From assembly GCF_000264905.1 (NCBI RefSeq), contig NW_006763136.1, forward strand, positions 1,690,852 to 1,754,851: a stretch of DNA of 64,000 nt. The letters run 5' to 3'. The position numbers and the translations under genes were made by a program. Shown here in pieces: positions 12,273 to 23,613 of this stretch. The DNA is from Stereum hirsutum FP-91666 SS1 (lineage: Eukaryota; Basidiomycota; Agaricomycetes; Russulales; Stereaceae). The notes under the pieces were generated by a model. It did not search any database. It saw only the letters and a list, made by a program, of their open reading frames with translations, and had not been told where the DNA came from. Each line of letters opens with the position of its first letter. The stretch's first letter is position 1.

Positions 12273-14299
12273 TTAAAACACAGTACCATCGCTTTGAATA
12301 TCGATCGGCGGGCCGCTGGTTAGAGGGCGTTTCTCCTTGGCGATCTCTCGGCCACCCTTCCAAGTTGCACTCTCTAGGACCTGCGCGAGTGAAAGTTGTT
12401 CCTTGGACAAACCGAGTTTGGATCGAATCAAGTCTGCAAGACGATCGCTGTAGACACATGAGTTAATTCATCAGCGTGGTGAGCGTGTGAGGAATGGAGC
12501 TTGCAACGTACAGCTCGATGACAGTCATGGCACGCCACTCAATGATGGCTGGGTGGGAAGGAGGGATGCGGGGGATCGTGGATGAGGGAGGGAAGAACGA
12601 CCGCGGGATGGCCGAGGGTTTGAGTGAGAGCACTCCAAGGTCAAGCAGAAGGCCACCTACGAGATGGATTAGATCATAGACACGTGAAATTAGAAACCGT
12701 TTAGAGTGTCAAGGCGCAAAACTCACCGTTGCGGTACTCAGGCAGGCCCGTAAGGTCCTCCAACCCCTCAAACTTCCAACCTAAAACCTTCTCGATTGGC
12801 TCCACCAGACTATAGGTCGTCCAGCCTGTCAATTTGTGGAAGGGGACGAGCTCATCCCCCTCTTCCTTTGCACTTGCACGCAAAACCTCACATGGCCAAA
12901 CGTCTCCGAGCGGTACACCACCCAAAGTCGTACGGTCGGTAGGCCAGATTGGAGCTAACCCTACGATGAGGGCGTACCATAGAGCAGCTGCAGGTACACG
13001 GCGGACTCCGCCTTCAGCCGCTACGGATTGTGTCTCCAAGAAGTCTGGAGCCATTGAGTTATGTTAAGCAAGTACTTCTCTTAAGTGTAGAAACGTCTCT
13101 CTCACCAAGCAGATTTCCAGGTCGGCCCTCCTCCCCGAAAAATTCCGGACTTTTTCTGAGCGCTTCGCTCAAGTTCTGAAGCAGAGAAGTGCGGCCTTCT
13201 AAACCAGCCATCGGATTGCTGTCGGATGCTTGCATCGCCTGTGTAGTGCGCTCGACCGTGACCTTTTCCAATCCAGCAGCTGACCAAGAATTGAGATCAG
13301 CTCATGGTACTCGAGAGTAATAATGAAAAAAGCAACATCGAGAATAAGAAGCGCACAACGCTTTGTAGTCAAACGGCAGGTTCAGGCGTAAAGAAGGTTT
13401 AGACACATGTCATGTAGCATGAGATGCGTCACCATGAATAACTGCGACGCCGCATGCATGATGTGTTGATGTTTGGTATATATCGGTTTCATCGTTTCCT
13501 ACTTGGAACAGTACGACGCGAACTTTACCTGAGACTAATAGTCTGGCTCACAGATGTGGTGCAATGATATGACGAGAACACTCAAGATCGTGGAGCTCCA
13601 CAGAGTACGGCATGCGCCCAGCGCCACATGTTAGCTCCCGTGCAGACAGGAGGAACGAAGAAAGCACTGCATGAAGGGACGACGTACCGTTCACCTTGTA
13701 CGGCTGCTGACTGTCGCCCGAGAAAAATCCTTCCGCAAACATGTTGATACTTGCAACTCCGAGTCCCTCTGATCTTCCAAACTTCTGTCCGGAAGCAACG
13801 TCGTCATAAACCCACTGGTTACCGGCGCCTGCGTCGAGGAGTACAGAGACGAGAAACAGGTCAAGTAGTCGCTTAGTGATCTCCTTTTGATCAGGCGGGG
13901 AGTTAGACGAATTCCACTTCTCAATCAAGGGTTGGACGCGTGGAATTCCGGCATCGAGATGTCTCCAACGACCATGAGGAGGTATCTGTGGACGAGTGGT
14001 CAACAAATACGAGCCGGTGCACGTCTTGGATAGACCTACGGAGCTATAATCATTGCCAAAATCGCGCTGGACGGAGTATGAGTAAGTAGAGCAAGAACAT
14101 CCACGGAGTCATTCACCTTTATAATCTGGAGACAGTATTCTGCTGCAGCATCCTCCTGTTCAGGGTGATAGTCGAAATATTGTAGTCTGCCTTGCTTTGC
14201 GAGATCGTGAACGCGGCCACATCGCTCCCGAATCGCGGGCAAAGTACGCAGATATTCGACTTTGGACTGCAGAGACATTCCGAGGTTCCCGAGGTTCAT
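12273..14299 (-). CDS. URC4: DUF1688 protein, URC4/Urg3-type uracil catabolism
   Basis: Fungal DUF1688 proteins (Lachancea URC4, fission yeast urg3) act in the URC pathway of uracil degradation; the exact reaction is not settled. The N-terminus (MNLGNLGMSLQSKVEYLRTLPAIRERCGRVHDLA, from 14299) has the family block IRERCG. The centre shows LLDAGAGNQWVYDD, RSEGLGVASINMF and AEGFFSGD near 13700-13870. The C-terminal half shows RVPAAALWYALIVG and FHKLTGWTTYSLVEPIE near 12800-13000, then LTGLPEYRNG. After a last intron the protein ends in TSGPPIDIQSDGTVF with TAA at 12273. Several short introns interrupt it. Start could also be the ATG at 14278. No other URC-pathway gene is visible nearby, so it is apparently unclustered. 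Confidence 0.92.
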
Positions 14300-14865
14300 T
14301 CAGAAGAAGACAGGAAGAACAAGAAAGACGATTGTCGAGACGTCGTGGTTGGGGAGATCAAGCTGCTTCGTGCTCGCCGCACTTGAACTGTCCGTTCGCC
14401 CATCGCCGCGGCCCCTGGTTCGGGCTCCGTCCCGATCTCGCGGATCAAGACCCTCGCCACTCTCTCTAGCTCATTGTGGCGAGTCCAACAAGATACACCC
14501 TGACAGTTCTTGACAGTTAACGGATATGTTCCTCATTCACTAGAGGAGAGCCGCTCCTGTTTATCAGGTTGACATCCCAGCTTATAGATAAATCCGTGAT
14601 AATAGCGTTAGCGCGATCACACGACCGTGACTCAACTACAACTCAATTCTCTACCCGCTCGTCGAGGCACAGCCGCCGAACAATATCGAAGATGAAGATA
14701 AATAAAATCCCGCTTCGAGACCTGGTCAAGCAGGTCTAGTGAAAATAAGTTACAAAGAACGTTCCGAAATATTATAAGCATTCAGCGCCTCGTGCACATG
14801 CTACATTGACCGCCGCTAGTCCCGGCGTTGGTTGTCTGACGAGGGCCCAACCTAGAAGAGCAGAA
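14300..14865. other. Intergenic region
   Basis: About 565 bp upstream of the URC4-like gene and downstream of the small cysteine-rich gene. No conserved frame, TATA box or RNA gene was recognised. Confidence 0.45.
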
Positions 14866-15127
14866 TCAGCAGCAATTCCACGTTTGATCCTGAGAGGATA
14901 TATACCACTGCACGCAGGTGCTAGTACAGTCAACACAGTTCTGTGGGTGACTGGAACTGTACTTGCAAGTGGAAGAGCCGCAGTCGACCTAAATAAATCG
15001 CCAACCCATCACATAATATTTAGCATCGAGCAGGATACAATGCGAAGGATGAGCTTACCGTGGTCGGCAGTCCAGGTTCTTGGTGACCACAGGCGTAGCT
15101 GGTCACGGGAACCAGTCTGTAGCACAT
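14866..15127 (-). CDS. Small cysteine-rich protein, 63 residues, two exons
   Basis: Too short to stand out as an ORF. Exon 1 (15059-15127) encodes MCYRLVPVTSYACGHQEPG and four more residues. A 70-nt intron (14989-15058, GTAAGC...TTTAG) joins it in frame to exon 2 (14866-14988), which starts VDCGSSTCKYSSSHPQNC and ends WNCC then TGA. Of 63 residues 9 are cysteine (positions 2, 13, 26, 31, 41, 44, 48, 62, 63), with a CGH motif and the VDC-x4-C-x5-HPQNC spacing that I associate with small uncharacterised fungal proteins beginning MC-R-V with a CGH. There is no signal peptide, so it is likely intracellular, perhaps metal-binding or disulfide-stabilised. A TATA box lies upstream and the 5' leader is pyrimidine-rich. 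Function unknown. Confidence 0.72.
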
Positions 15128-15284
15128 CGTCGCTGGCAGAAACGACAGTAATGGGACGATGTTGTGCTGGAGGATGGATGCTCAAGAAGTAAATGGTATT
15201 GAGGTAGGATAGTAAAGTGACAGGAGGAAGGTGATTGGGGGAGAGGGGCAACTCCCGCTTGCTGCTTCAAATCTCGAAGACCTG

Positions 15285-15294
15285 AGTGCTTTTA
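15285..15294 (-). promoter_or_regulatory. TATA box of the small cysteine-rich gene
   Basis: TATAAAAG on the minus strand, about 160 bp upstream of the ATG at 15127, followed by a C/T-rich leader (near 15205-15245). Coordinates are good to a few bases. Confidence 0.55.
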
Positions 15295-18200
15295 TACTCA
15301 AAAGGCCAAAAAGAATATCGCTGTAAGTATACTAGAATTACAAGAAGAATGAAGGTGGGACGGTTGGGGTAAACGCCCGGATCATGCTCCCAAGAGAGGG
15401 GTAGCTTGCAAGCCCAGCGCCATCGATTCATAGATCGAGCTGCAAGGCAGCGGGAAGTCATTGTGGTGGGACAGCAGGCCGCACGGACAAACTCTTCGTG
15501 GCGGATTTGATGCAGTAGCATAGCAGGACGCTCGATTAGGCATCAGGACTCGCAAGGGAAGAAGTAGACACGCGTCGAAACAGGCATGAAGATGGAATGC
15601 GGGGAAACGCACCTAGGAAAGGGCACGAACCTGACATGACTCCTTTGGGCCTGTGGCCTGAAGGCGGGCTGCAGATTATGGCGCGAACATAGGTCACTGG
15701 ATATGAGAGATAAAATCCATCGTAACGAACACGCGATGACCGTGTGATATAAGCACAATAATTCCCGTTCGTGTACTTCGAGCTGTAAAATATGTATCAT
15801 TCCAGCATGTCTAGCACACCTGCCAATTCTTGCGACAGAGGAAAATGTCCTACCGTAGATTGAAGAAGTCTCCCAAAGCAAAAAGACACTCACCTAGCGA
15901 CCATATACAGCGACAGATGGATCCAACACTGGACCGAAAATCACTAATTGGTCATACACTGACCGCGACGACGGAAACCGACATCAATGCCCTTAACATG
16001 CCTTTCTATGTTGGGGCTCCGCGTCATGTGGCTAACAGGCGATGAGGTGCGTGGTTTGTCCTGGCAATTCTCGGTAAGTAAAATATGGTCCTAATGTTTG
16101 CCGACAAAATACGCACGCTCTGTCTGGTGACCGGGATCGAAAGGTGCAGTCCGACACGAACGAAGTCTATTTCGCTGCCATAGGGCACTGTTCCCATAAG
16201 AAGACAAAACACCCGTCACTGTATATGAATGTTAGCTTCTAGAGTTCTAAGAGCTATGAGAGCTCTCAATAGGCTGTGTTCGTGCGGGCAACTCTCGCGA
16301 AATGACGACTCGAAAAGACAACCATCAACCCTTAGCCATCCAGGATGGTGTCGGACCGCGATATGGGTACCACTTACACGCAACATACACTTCGTCATGC
16401 CCTCATGCCACTAACGCCACAATGTCCTAGGCCTCGGCGCAAAGAGACACTGCTTCCCACATTGCAAGTCATGGGCCTCTGCAAGAATAGGAGAAAGGGG
16501 AAGCGACACAAACAATCATTGCACGTGAAGTGGGTAGACGACTCTTCATCATGATCAAGATCATCATCTTTCCGGCCGAGGTACCCCACAGTGAGGCAGG
16601 AGGCTACAAGTTGTATGAGCCTCGAGACAAGCATGCATCTCGATCCAGTCGCAAAGATTCTGGAACCTAGGTCGGACGTCGGACTTGAAGTTCAGATAGA
16701 GTTGTTTGCGTTCAGGGTTCATTTGACACATCACAAGTCACTGAACGTGCTCTAGTGCACAGGTAATTTCCTCGTATTAACCGCGACCTTCAAAAGACCT
16801 AGGCTCGAGTCGCAGTTACCTCAGAAAGAGACTCAAGTAGCTGACCTGACGATGAAATACTTGCAAGGCAATGTTCATGCCAAGAAGGAGTTCGGAGTGA
16901 ACAGATCGCCGCACCAAGTGCAACAACCTCAGTCTTTTAGACGAGGGCGACACACACGACACAGACATGGTACTGATGATGTTAGCATAGCGTTCTGACT
17001 CCCTGCTATGGAAGATGATCCTTTGCCGTATCAGGTTTGTGCTGCGGTTTCCGAGGCGAAGGCTGTCTCGAGTTTTGCCGAAAGAAAAGGAAGAAAGAGA
17101 GAGAGAGAGAGAGAGATGGGCAGAGAGGAACGCATCCACTCACAGAAAGGAATCAAGAAAAGGGTTTGCGTTTGACCTCTATTATGCTGTGTGGCAATAC
17201 CTTTTCACCTGAGATTTCCACATTGAGAAAGGCGCTTCGCAAGATATAACGACTAAGTATCCCAGGACTATGGGGTTCGAGGGCGGGCTATGGGTCAGTT
17301 ATGGACGAGTCACTAGACTTTTTTCAGCTCGGGGATGTGGAAGCCCACAGACCTTCCCCAAGAGTCCGAGGGTTGATAAACGCTGCATCGCTCGTACACG
17401 GCCCACATTCCACCAAAATCTGACCAGCGATGGATGCAGGTGGTCAGTGTTTGGGTGACTGACACGCAGAGTATCCGGTCCACAACTGGATGAGGAAATT
17501 GCCTTCTGAAGAAGCCGGAAACCACGTCGGTAGGTGCCAAAGCTTACGCGTTCAGGCGCTCCTAAAGTCGAGAACAATCTAGTGCAGGCATTCGAGGTAA
17601 AACTAGGCATCAACGTAGACTTGGAAGGCCCATCTGCAATGTCAATCACAAAGGGATGGCCATGGTTATGTGTCGTGTGACTGAAACTTGCACTGCGTGA
17701 GATGCGTGGAAAGAAACCACGTAGATTTTAGCGACGACATCGGGGGGGTGATTCCGCAACCGCGATTGTAGTCAGATCCCCCACATAGAAGCCAATTTGC
17801 GAAAGGGAGTGATTGGGTTAGCAAACCCAGTAGGCAGGTCCGTTCCCGGGGGTAGTTGGGCAACATTGAATGAGAAGGACACTGCCATCAGAGCGAGGCA
17901 TCATGAAGCACTTTGTGGAGTCCTCGTAGCCTCGTTCGCTGAGTTAGCATGGGCCTGCAGAGGCCCCACCCCTTACAACATGCATTCAAAGCATTTAAGA
18001 CAATGCCACGAAGTCCGCGGCTTGTCGCGTGCCATAAAAATGGCGACGATTGTTCCAAGTGGCCTGTAGCACCGGGCATCACACGCGTCTGTAAAGACAT
18101 CGATTAGATCATGGGGAGCTGCTCAGGAAAGCAACACAAAGTCGCACTTACTCTGAAAGGTATGAGTAGACGATTTGCGCGAAGGACTGTACTTAGAAAG

Positions 18201-18388
18201 TGAATCGAGGCAGGGGCAGCGTGCGCACTGTGCAAGGCGGTGTTCATCGGAGAAGTTGCGATGCTCTGGATTGGGAGATGAATATGAGCGTCTACGCTTT
18301 TGTGCCTAAACAGTAAAATATCTCACACCTCATTCTGATCAGGGTGCGGCGTTTGAGTCGCCGAGGCAAAGTCATTGTTAGACATGAT
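15295..18388. other. Unresolved 3.1-kb region, no confident gene
   Basis: No recognisable protein domain on either strand. The minus strand has several stretches that look exon-like, e.g. 16560-16730 (frame beginning MCQMNPERKQLYLNFKSDV), then a possible acceptor and AHDLQCGKQCLFAPRP near 16470-16400, and an open stretch at 17299-17649. I could not join them into one convincing product. A (GA)10 microsatellite sits at 17097-17116. The region may contain an undescribed or decaying intron-rich gene. Confidence 0.4.
17097..17116. repeat. (GA)10 microsatellite
   Basis: Ten perfect GA dinucleotides in a purine-rich tract (about 17075-17116). The plus-strand open frames through it are low-complexity artefacts. 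Confidence 0.95.
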
Positions 18389-19526
18389 CTACGACGACCC
18401 TCCTGTAGACGGTGCTAACGCCTGACTGTCCGGAACCTTCGTCTTCTCCCAGAATACGTGCCGGTGCCATTCTCCCTCCACCCTCACAGCGCACACATCA
18501 CGCCCTCCGATATTGGCCGTCGCGCTGCGTTTCAACACCCACAATTCGCTCACGCCCTCTTGTTGGAGATACGTGTGCATTCTTGAATAATTAAGTCCCA
18601 CGGCATGAGGGCCGTGGCTGTCGTCCGAGATAGTCAGCCGTCCACCAAGCCGCTGGATTAACTGCCACAAAGAAGTCAGCTACGCCGGAACTACTCTGGT
18701 CGCCCTGCCCTGAGTGAAAATAGCCAAACACACACCTGAAGCGTGTCTATCCCAGGATACGCCGTATCCCAGCCTTTCCTGAATGCAGCAGCGTTGACTT
18801 CGAACAATGCTCCATACGCCACGGCAAATGCGACGTTTCGTTCGAGTTTTGCCCACGCGGATGGGTAATCCTGTACTCGTAGCGCAGGCGTGAAGAGGCG
18901 ACAGAGATCGATGTGGCCCACTACCTCCGGATAAAAACGCCGTATAAGCTCATACTGAGCGTCGAAATACATGTCTAGAAATGTGCTTCTTTTGTTGTGG
19001 AGCGTATCCTGTGCTTTATCGGATGCCGCGAGGTCGGAAACGACCATGCTTTCCAAACAGCGTTCGTATGTGCGCTCGTCGAAGTCGATGGGGAGGCCAT
19101 TGACGTGGTGGACGGAGCCGACGAGATAATCGATACGACCCTTGTTGTTATCCAGAAGTGATGATAGTCCATCTAAATCTACTGGAGATATGTGCTCGGT
19201 TTCGAGGCCAACGAGTAGGGCGATTTGAGAAGCAAAACATGTTTGTAGACGGTGCGCCTCGTCGAGAAAATCCTGGAACTGGCGGGAGAGTTCATCGAGA
19301 GAGATACCAAGCTATCGAGAACTTGATGAGATCACGACCTCAGCATGTGAGGGCAGCAGATACATACCTCCTCGGGATAAAGATCTTGTTCTCTGTACCG
19401 AGGAACATGTTCCGTGAGGCCGTAAATCTCGAAACCATGCTTTACTGCTACATTAACCACCTCTTCTAGGGAGCCCGACGCGTGTTTGCAGAACTGACCC
19501 GAGTGAGAATGCAAGCTGTACGGCAT
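18389..19526 (-). CDS. HIS2: Histidinol-phosphatase, PHP family
   Basis: Hydrolyses L-histidinol phosphate to histidinol, the penultimate part of histidine biosynthesis. Exon 1 from the ATG at 19526 encodes MPYSLHSHSGQFCKHA, with the HSHSG metal-binding motif of PHP phosphoesterases, followed by GLTEHVPR. A short intron near 19315-19370 leads to LGISLDELSRQF. The central exon has LVGLETEH near 19200, YLVGSVHHVNGLPIDFD near 19100, and EVVGHIDLCRLF near 18910. After an intron near 18675-18735 come LTISDDSHGPHAVG and an AVxVEGEW region, ending at 18389. The metal-binding His/Asp/Glu residues (HSHSG, TEH, SVHH, GHIDL, DDSH) are all present. Three or four exons; length normal for the family. Confidence 0.94.
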
Positions 19527-20927
19527 AGAAAGCGCTTGGTGGGTAAGCTCAACTGGAGAAGGTTAACCTAGGAAGTTGGCGATTGGTTGGCGAAGTTGCA
19601 AAGCGCCCGAGTCAACGGATGCTTCCCACACGTGTGTTCTCATTTGCAAATTCTCAAACCAAGTTACGGTCAAGTGCCACTGTGGCCCATCAATTTAATG
19701 CTTGCGATGTACAATTTGAAGGGCTCGTAAAGATTGAGGCCTTTCTCCGTGACCACAACACAAAAGTTCATTGGATATTGTGATAGATCCTCCAAGGCAA
19801 GTATAAACTGTATGGGAGACGTGTGGCGTTTCCGGCGCAGATACGTGCATGGTACTGGTCGCACACTCAAGACGTTAAAGAAAGTCAACGACGGCTAATG
19901 CTAAAATGCGTTATCATTAAAGGCTATTTATTCAATATTTATCCCAGTCAATGCTCTCGCCAAGCTCGGACGGTGGAAAGTTAAACGATGCTGTCGGTGC
20001 ATGAGCAACAGCGTTCACGTTGGCCCGAGAACTGCTCATGACAGCAACGACAAAAAGTGGAACCACTGAACAACAGAGTAGTCATTCTGATAGCCTGTGC
20101 ATCGGCTTGATGGTCCATATACCACCATCATTTAACTTTTGAGGCTACAGCCTCGATTTAAGCCCAGACAATACTTCATGTCGGTGGTTGAAGCGCGCAC
20201 GGGGATCACCGTGGAGCCGCAGGGCAATAGTCAGCTATCACCGTCGCTATATCAGCAGTATCGAGCCGTCAAAAAGGCGTATCTGTACGCGCCTGGGATA
20301 GTAAAACATAATAGGGAAGTGCTTCATGGATCTGTGGCCCCGAGGGAACCAAGTCTGATTGCATACCTGGCCAACCAATCCGGCTGCGAGGATAGTATTA
20401 TCTAGTCGTACCGCTTCCAGATCTGTGGATATGCCTTCGGAAAGAAACATCGGCTGCTGAAGGTCGTTGACCCGGATCAAGGCTTAGTGTCGAGCCTGTG
20501 GCGCCCGAAATTGGGAGGAACAAGCACCGTGCATGTCGTCCCACGTGCTTCGCGCCTCCAGAACATACGATCACTATCTGAGTAAACGATGAGATAGCAC
20601 TAGAAATCAGGGAAATTTCGTCCGTCATAGTGCTTGCCGAGTACTCTGTGCCAGATAAAGCAGCTCTAGACACACAGCTGCCCTAGACCTGGGAACGAGG
20701 ATAATCAGGGCAGAATAGTGCATGCACATAGATACGTCGTTCTTCAAGGTCGACGTTAGTAGCAACGAGTCAGATATCCATTCGTGGTGGTATGCCGGAG
20801 AAGAGCTGAGGAATTCTCCTGTAAGTTTACCGCAGGGTTGTGGCTTGCGGCTTCGGAATAAATCGGAGCATCGTGGTAGAGTTGGGTCTGGTTTGTGAAA
20901 AAAAAAAGCATAATAGCACATGTCTAT
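19527..20927. other. Intergenic region with a doubtful small minus-strand gene
   Basis: 1.4 kb between HIS2 and the tRNA. Around 20270-20628 on the minus strand there is an ATG (20628, MTDEISLISSAISSF) and, after a possible intron, a clean-looking stretch RVNDLQQPMFLSEG continuing STDLEAVRLDNTIL and then a GT donor (GTATGC). The exons do not resolve to a known protein. Otherwise nothing was recognised. Confidence 0.35.
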
Positions 20928-21008
20928 GACTCGATGGCGTAGTTGGTTATCGCATCTGTTTTACATTTAGATCACAGAAGGTCCCCAGTTCGAGCCTGGG
21001 TCGAGTCA
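20928..21008 (+). tRNA. tRNA-Val (anticodon UAC) with a 7-nt intron
   Basis: Complete cloverleaf: acceptor stem GACTCGA paired with TCGAGTC (7/7) plus discriminator A; D arm GCGT/TCGC with GG in the loop; anticodon stem TCTGT/ACAGA (5/5); T arm CCCAG-TTCGAGC-CTGGG (5/5). The anticodon loop is 14 nt instead of 7. Removing TTTAGAT after position 37, the usual eukaryotic intron site, leaves loop TTTACAC with anticodon TAC, which decodes GUA (valine). B box (GTTCGAGCC) and A box (TGGCGTAGTTGG) are intact. A T-rich stretch follows at 21009-21020, fitting a Pol III terminator. Confidence 0.93.
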
Positions 21009-21022
21009 TTTTAGTCTTTTCA
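21009..21022 (+). terminator. Probable Pol III terminator of tRNA-Val
   Basis: TTTTAGTCTTTT directly follows the tRNA. Two T4 runs suit Pol III termination. Confidence 0.6.
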
Positions 21023-21381
21023 TAAGATTAACTCACTGAGAAGAGAGAATTGACCGGAAGAGGGCATATGTATCAGGGTTATTGATGGACGACTTTTTGT
21101 AGCAGACTAGAGGTTTCCTGATGCTCAGAGACACAACTCCAAGGGGCTTCGTCTAATTATAAATCGATTTTAGCCTCCATTCTGTGCATCTAGGCCTCTG
21201 GGATATGAGAATACTCCACGGAAAGTCACCCAATGCATAGCAGCATCAATAAGCGAAAGCATCTCCAACTAAAAAAATTATGATTCGCGCGTAAAACATG
21301 TCAGTGCGTACATGGGAGAACACCATCCACTAAAGTCTCCTCCGCATCGTTCCACGACCCTGAGCTCTGCGATACGTCACC
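21023..21381. other. Intergenic region
   Basis: About 360 bp between the tRNA terminator and the 3' end of the GH28 gene. No gene seen. Confidence 0.5.
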
Positions 21382-23558
21382 TCAACTACACGTCTCACCA
21401 TCGATGCTGTCTACATTCTGGCACGTGAAGATCGCACTTTGTCCGGTTCCGTTTGTTCCAGTAGGTACAACGTTGAAGTCCGTGAATGTGAACCCATTGC
21501 AAGGGGCCGCGGTCGAGCAGTTCAGCTGTGCGACGACGCCACCGTAATCGCCATTGGTCGTGCCCTGGAAGTTGTTGAAAGAGATGTTGTTGTACGCTAA
21601 TGTCGATGTCTACAAGTGATCGGCATGATTAGTTCAGTGAGCCGAGACATCGTGAGGACGTATGGAGGCGTACATTGCAGTATTTGTCGGGGTTCGCTGT
21701 GGGGTCGATAGTCGTGATATAACTCAGGCAGCTGTTGATATAGAAGGCTAGATCTACATCGTCCACGTTGATGTTCGACACAGTGACGTTAGTCACGGCG
21801 CCGCCGCCACCTCCGCCACCATTCGGGGGAGTGCCAACCTGGAGCATTGATGAGCACTGGTCCTGTTGAAAGTGAACAAGAGCTATGACATACCGGTGCG
21901 CCGATCCAACTCTTGAAGTATACACCAGCACCAATGCCCTGACCAAGTCCAACGCCAGAGTACGTTGGCTTGTTAATTTGAGCGCCTATTGCCCGAGGGT
22001 TCGTTAGGATAATGTTTGCGAGGTGTAAGAAAGCTACTAGACACACCATCAATTATGATGTCGGTCAAGAAGTCCGGTGCGTCAACATATTGCCCGATCG
22101 AGCCAAAGGCTATCCTAAAGTTTTGTGTTCGAAGGTGCAAAGACGTCAATCCACGACCTAGAAGACCGAATGTCCATCCGTGAACTATCGCTTACCCTGG
22201 TCCGCTACACAATATAGTCAGTATATTTTCTAGACTGAGCTAGAAGTGACTCTCACCCATTGCAAGTGATGTTAGCAAGGCGTATCGTCGTCGAATTGCT
22301 GCATTCGGTCGAGACAATGGTGCATCGATGTCAGCGCTGGATATAACGAAGTGGGACGGAGGATTGTGGCGTGGGAAGAAGCGGTGAAGTGAGTAAAATA
22401 TTCACCCCTTGAAAGCAATGCAGTCGTCACCACCAGTGTACGTGAAGTTGTTGAACGTAATGTTCGTTGATCGCCAAGTGTCAGCTCTGAATTTTGCCAG
22501 AGATAAAAGTAAAGGATAAGATTAATATAGTCTTCCTCGACACATCGCAAGAAAATACGCTGACCCGTCAGTATTCTGTACCCAGTTGGTACCATTTGCG
22601 GCCTACGCACCCGCCGATAGGTATTGTCAGCCATACGTACGAAGATGATCATGAATACGTTTGCCGCTTACAGGACTGTGGAGCACAGTGATGCCGTCAG
22701 TTTATAGGAAAGGATATTCAGAGTTCAGACGTACTCAGTGTTCTCAGCGAAAACCTCGACGTTCTCTACCAATATATTCTCTGAACCCTCAACTATCCAA
22801 CAACGTTGTGAGTCCAATGCGCAGAGTACAATCACAAACAAGACGTACTGATGAGCGCCCAGAACTGAGGCTGATAGATCTGCAGGTTTCTCAGAACGCC
22901 GTTGCTCGACCCATAGACGTCCAAAGTCATTGGACGACCTGGAAAGTAATTGCGAGCCCGTCAGTTTATATAACCTGGTCTGACAGATGTATGGGATGTA
23001 CCTGGAGTATTCGAACCACCTGCCGAATATGTATACCAAATTTGACCGTTACCATCGATTCGTCCAGTGAAGCCATCTCCACCATCGAGTACGAAGTTTT
23101 GTCCATGGAAGCGCCACGCAGAAATTTGGTTTTGAAGTTCAATAGCAAAGCTAGTCATGCGGCCTTCCCCGTAAGAATAGTCCCTATCGTAAACCACAAG
23201 TCGTAAGACCGTACCTGTTGTTCGCCCAGTAAGTTATATTTGGCGAGAATTGGAATGTTCCCTCGAGCAAGATGGTGGCGTTGTCGACGTATGTCTCCAG
23301 TGCACTTCCGATCGTGTAGACGTAGGGATCCGGGAAGCAGACTGTGCTCCCGTTCTGCCCACAAAGGGAGAGTATTGAGGCAATAGCAGGGGAATCATCT
23401 TGGCCGTGGCCTTGCGGTACAAGAGTGCAAGTGCAAGTGTCTGGAGCTGGAGAGCGAGCAGCATGGAATTGAGGAGGAGAATGGGCATAAGATGAAACTG
23501 CAGCTGAGAGACAAACAGCAAGAGGGGCGAGGCGAAGAACCGTGTTCATTGGAGACAT
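21382..23558 (-). CDS. Glycoside hydrolase family 28 (pectinase-like), non-canonical active site
   Basis: Secreted right-handed beta-helix enzyme acting on galacturonans or related pectin. The first ATG at 23558 starts a signal peptide (MSPMNTVLRLAPLAVCLSAA). After spliced exons the GH28 landmarks are NTDGAD near 22575, GGDDC near 22435, GGPGIAFGSIGQY spanning 22115-22260, and GVYFKSW near 21920. The three catalytic aspartates (one in NTDG, two in DD) are present, but the usual GHG histidine is proline and the RIK motif is YFK, so the arginine is missing while the lysine stays. A glycine run sits near 21810. The C-terminus ends GETCS with TGA at 21382. About ten introns and a 9-nt exon. Could be an exo-polygalacturonase or a rhamnogalacturonan/xylogalacturonan enzyme; the lost residues argue against a standard endo-polygalacturonase. 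Confidence 0.9.
22196..22204 (-). other. 9-nt micro-exon of the GH28 gene
   Basis: Exon CGGACCAGG lies between introns ending GTGTAG and beginning GTAAGC. It adds the bases that complete GG-PG in the GGPGIAFGS motif; skipping it would shorten this active-site loop by three residues without a frameshift. Confidence 0.75.
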
Positions 23559-23613
23559 GACGAACACTGAAGACGGGGAGCGACTTGGCCATCACTGGAC
23601 CTATTCCAACTTC

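Noticed and set aside
14806..15192. 128-codon plus-strand frame
   Set aside because: It is antisense to the two-exon cysteine-rich gene, which has a TATA box and clean splice sites.
17015..17249. Plus-strand frames through the GA repeat
   Set aside because: Lys/Glu/Arg runs derive from the (GA)10 microsatellite and purine tract.
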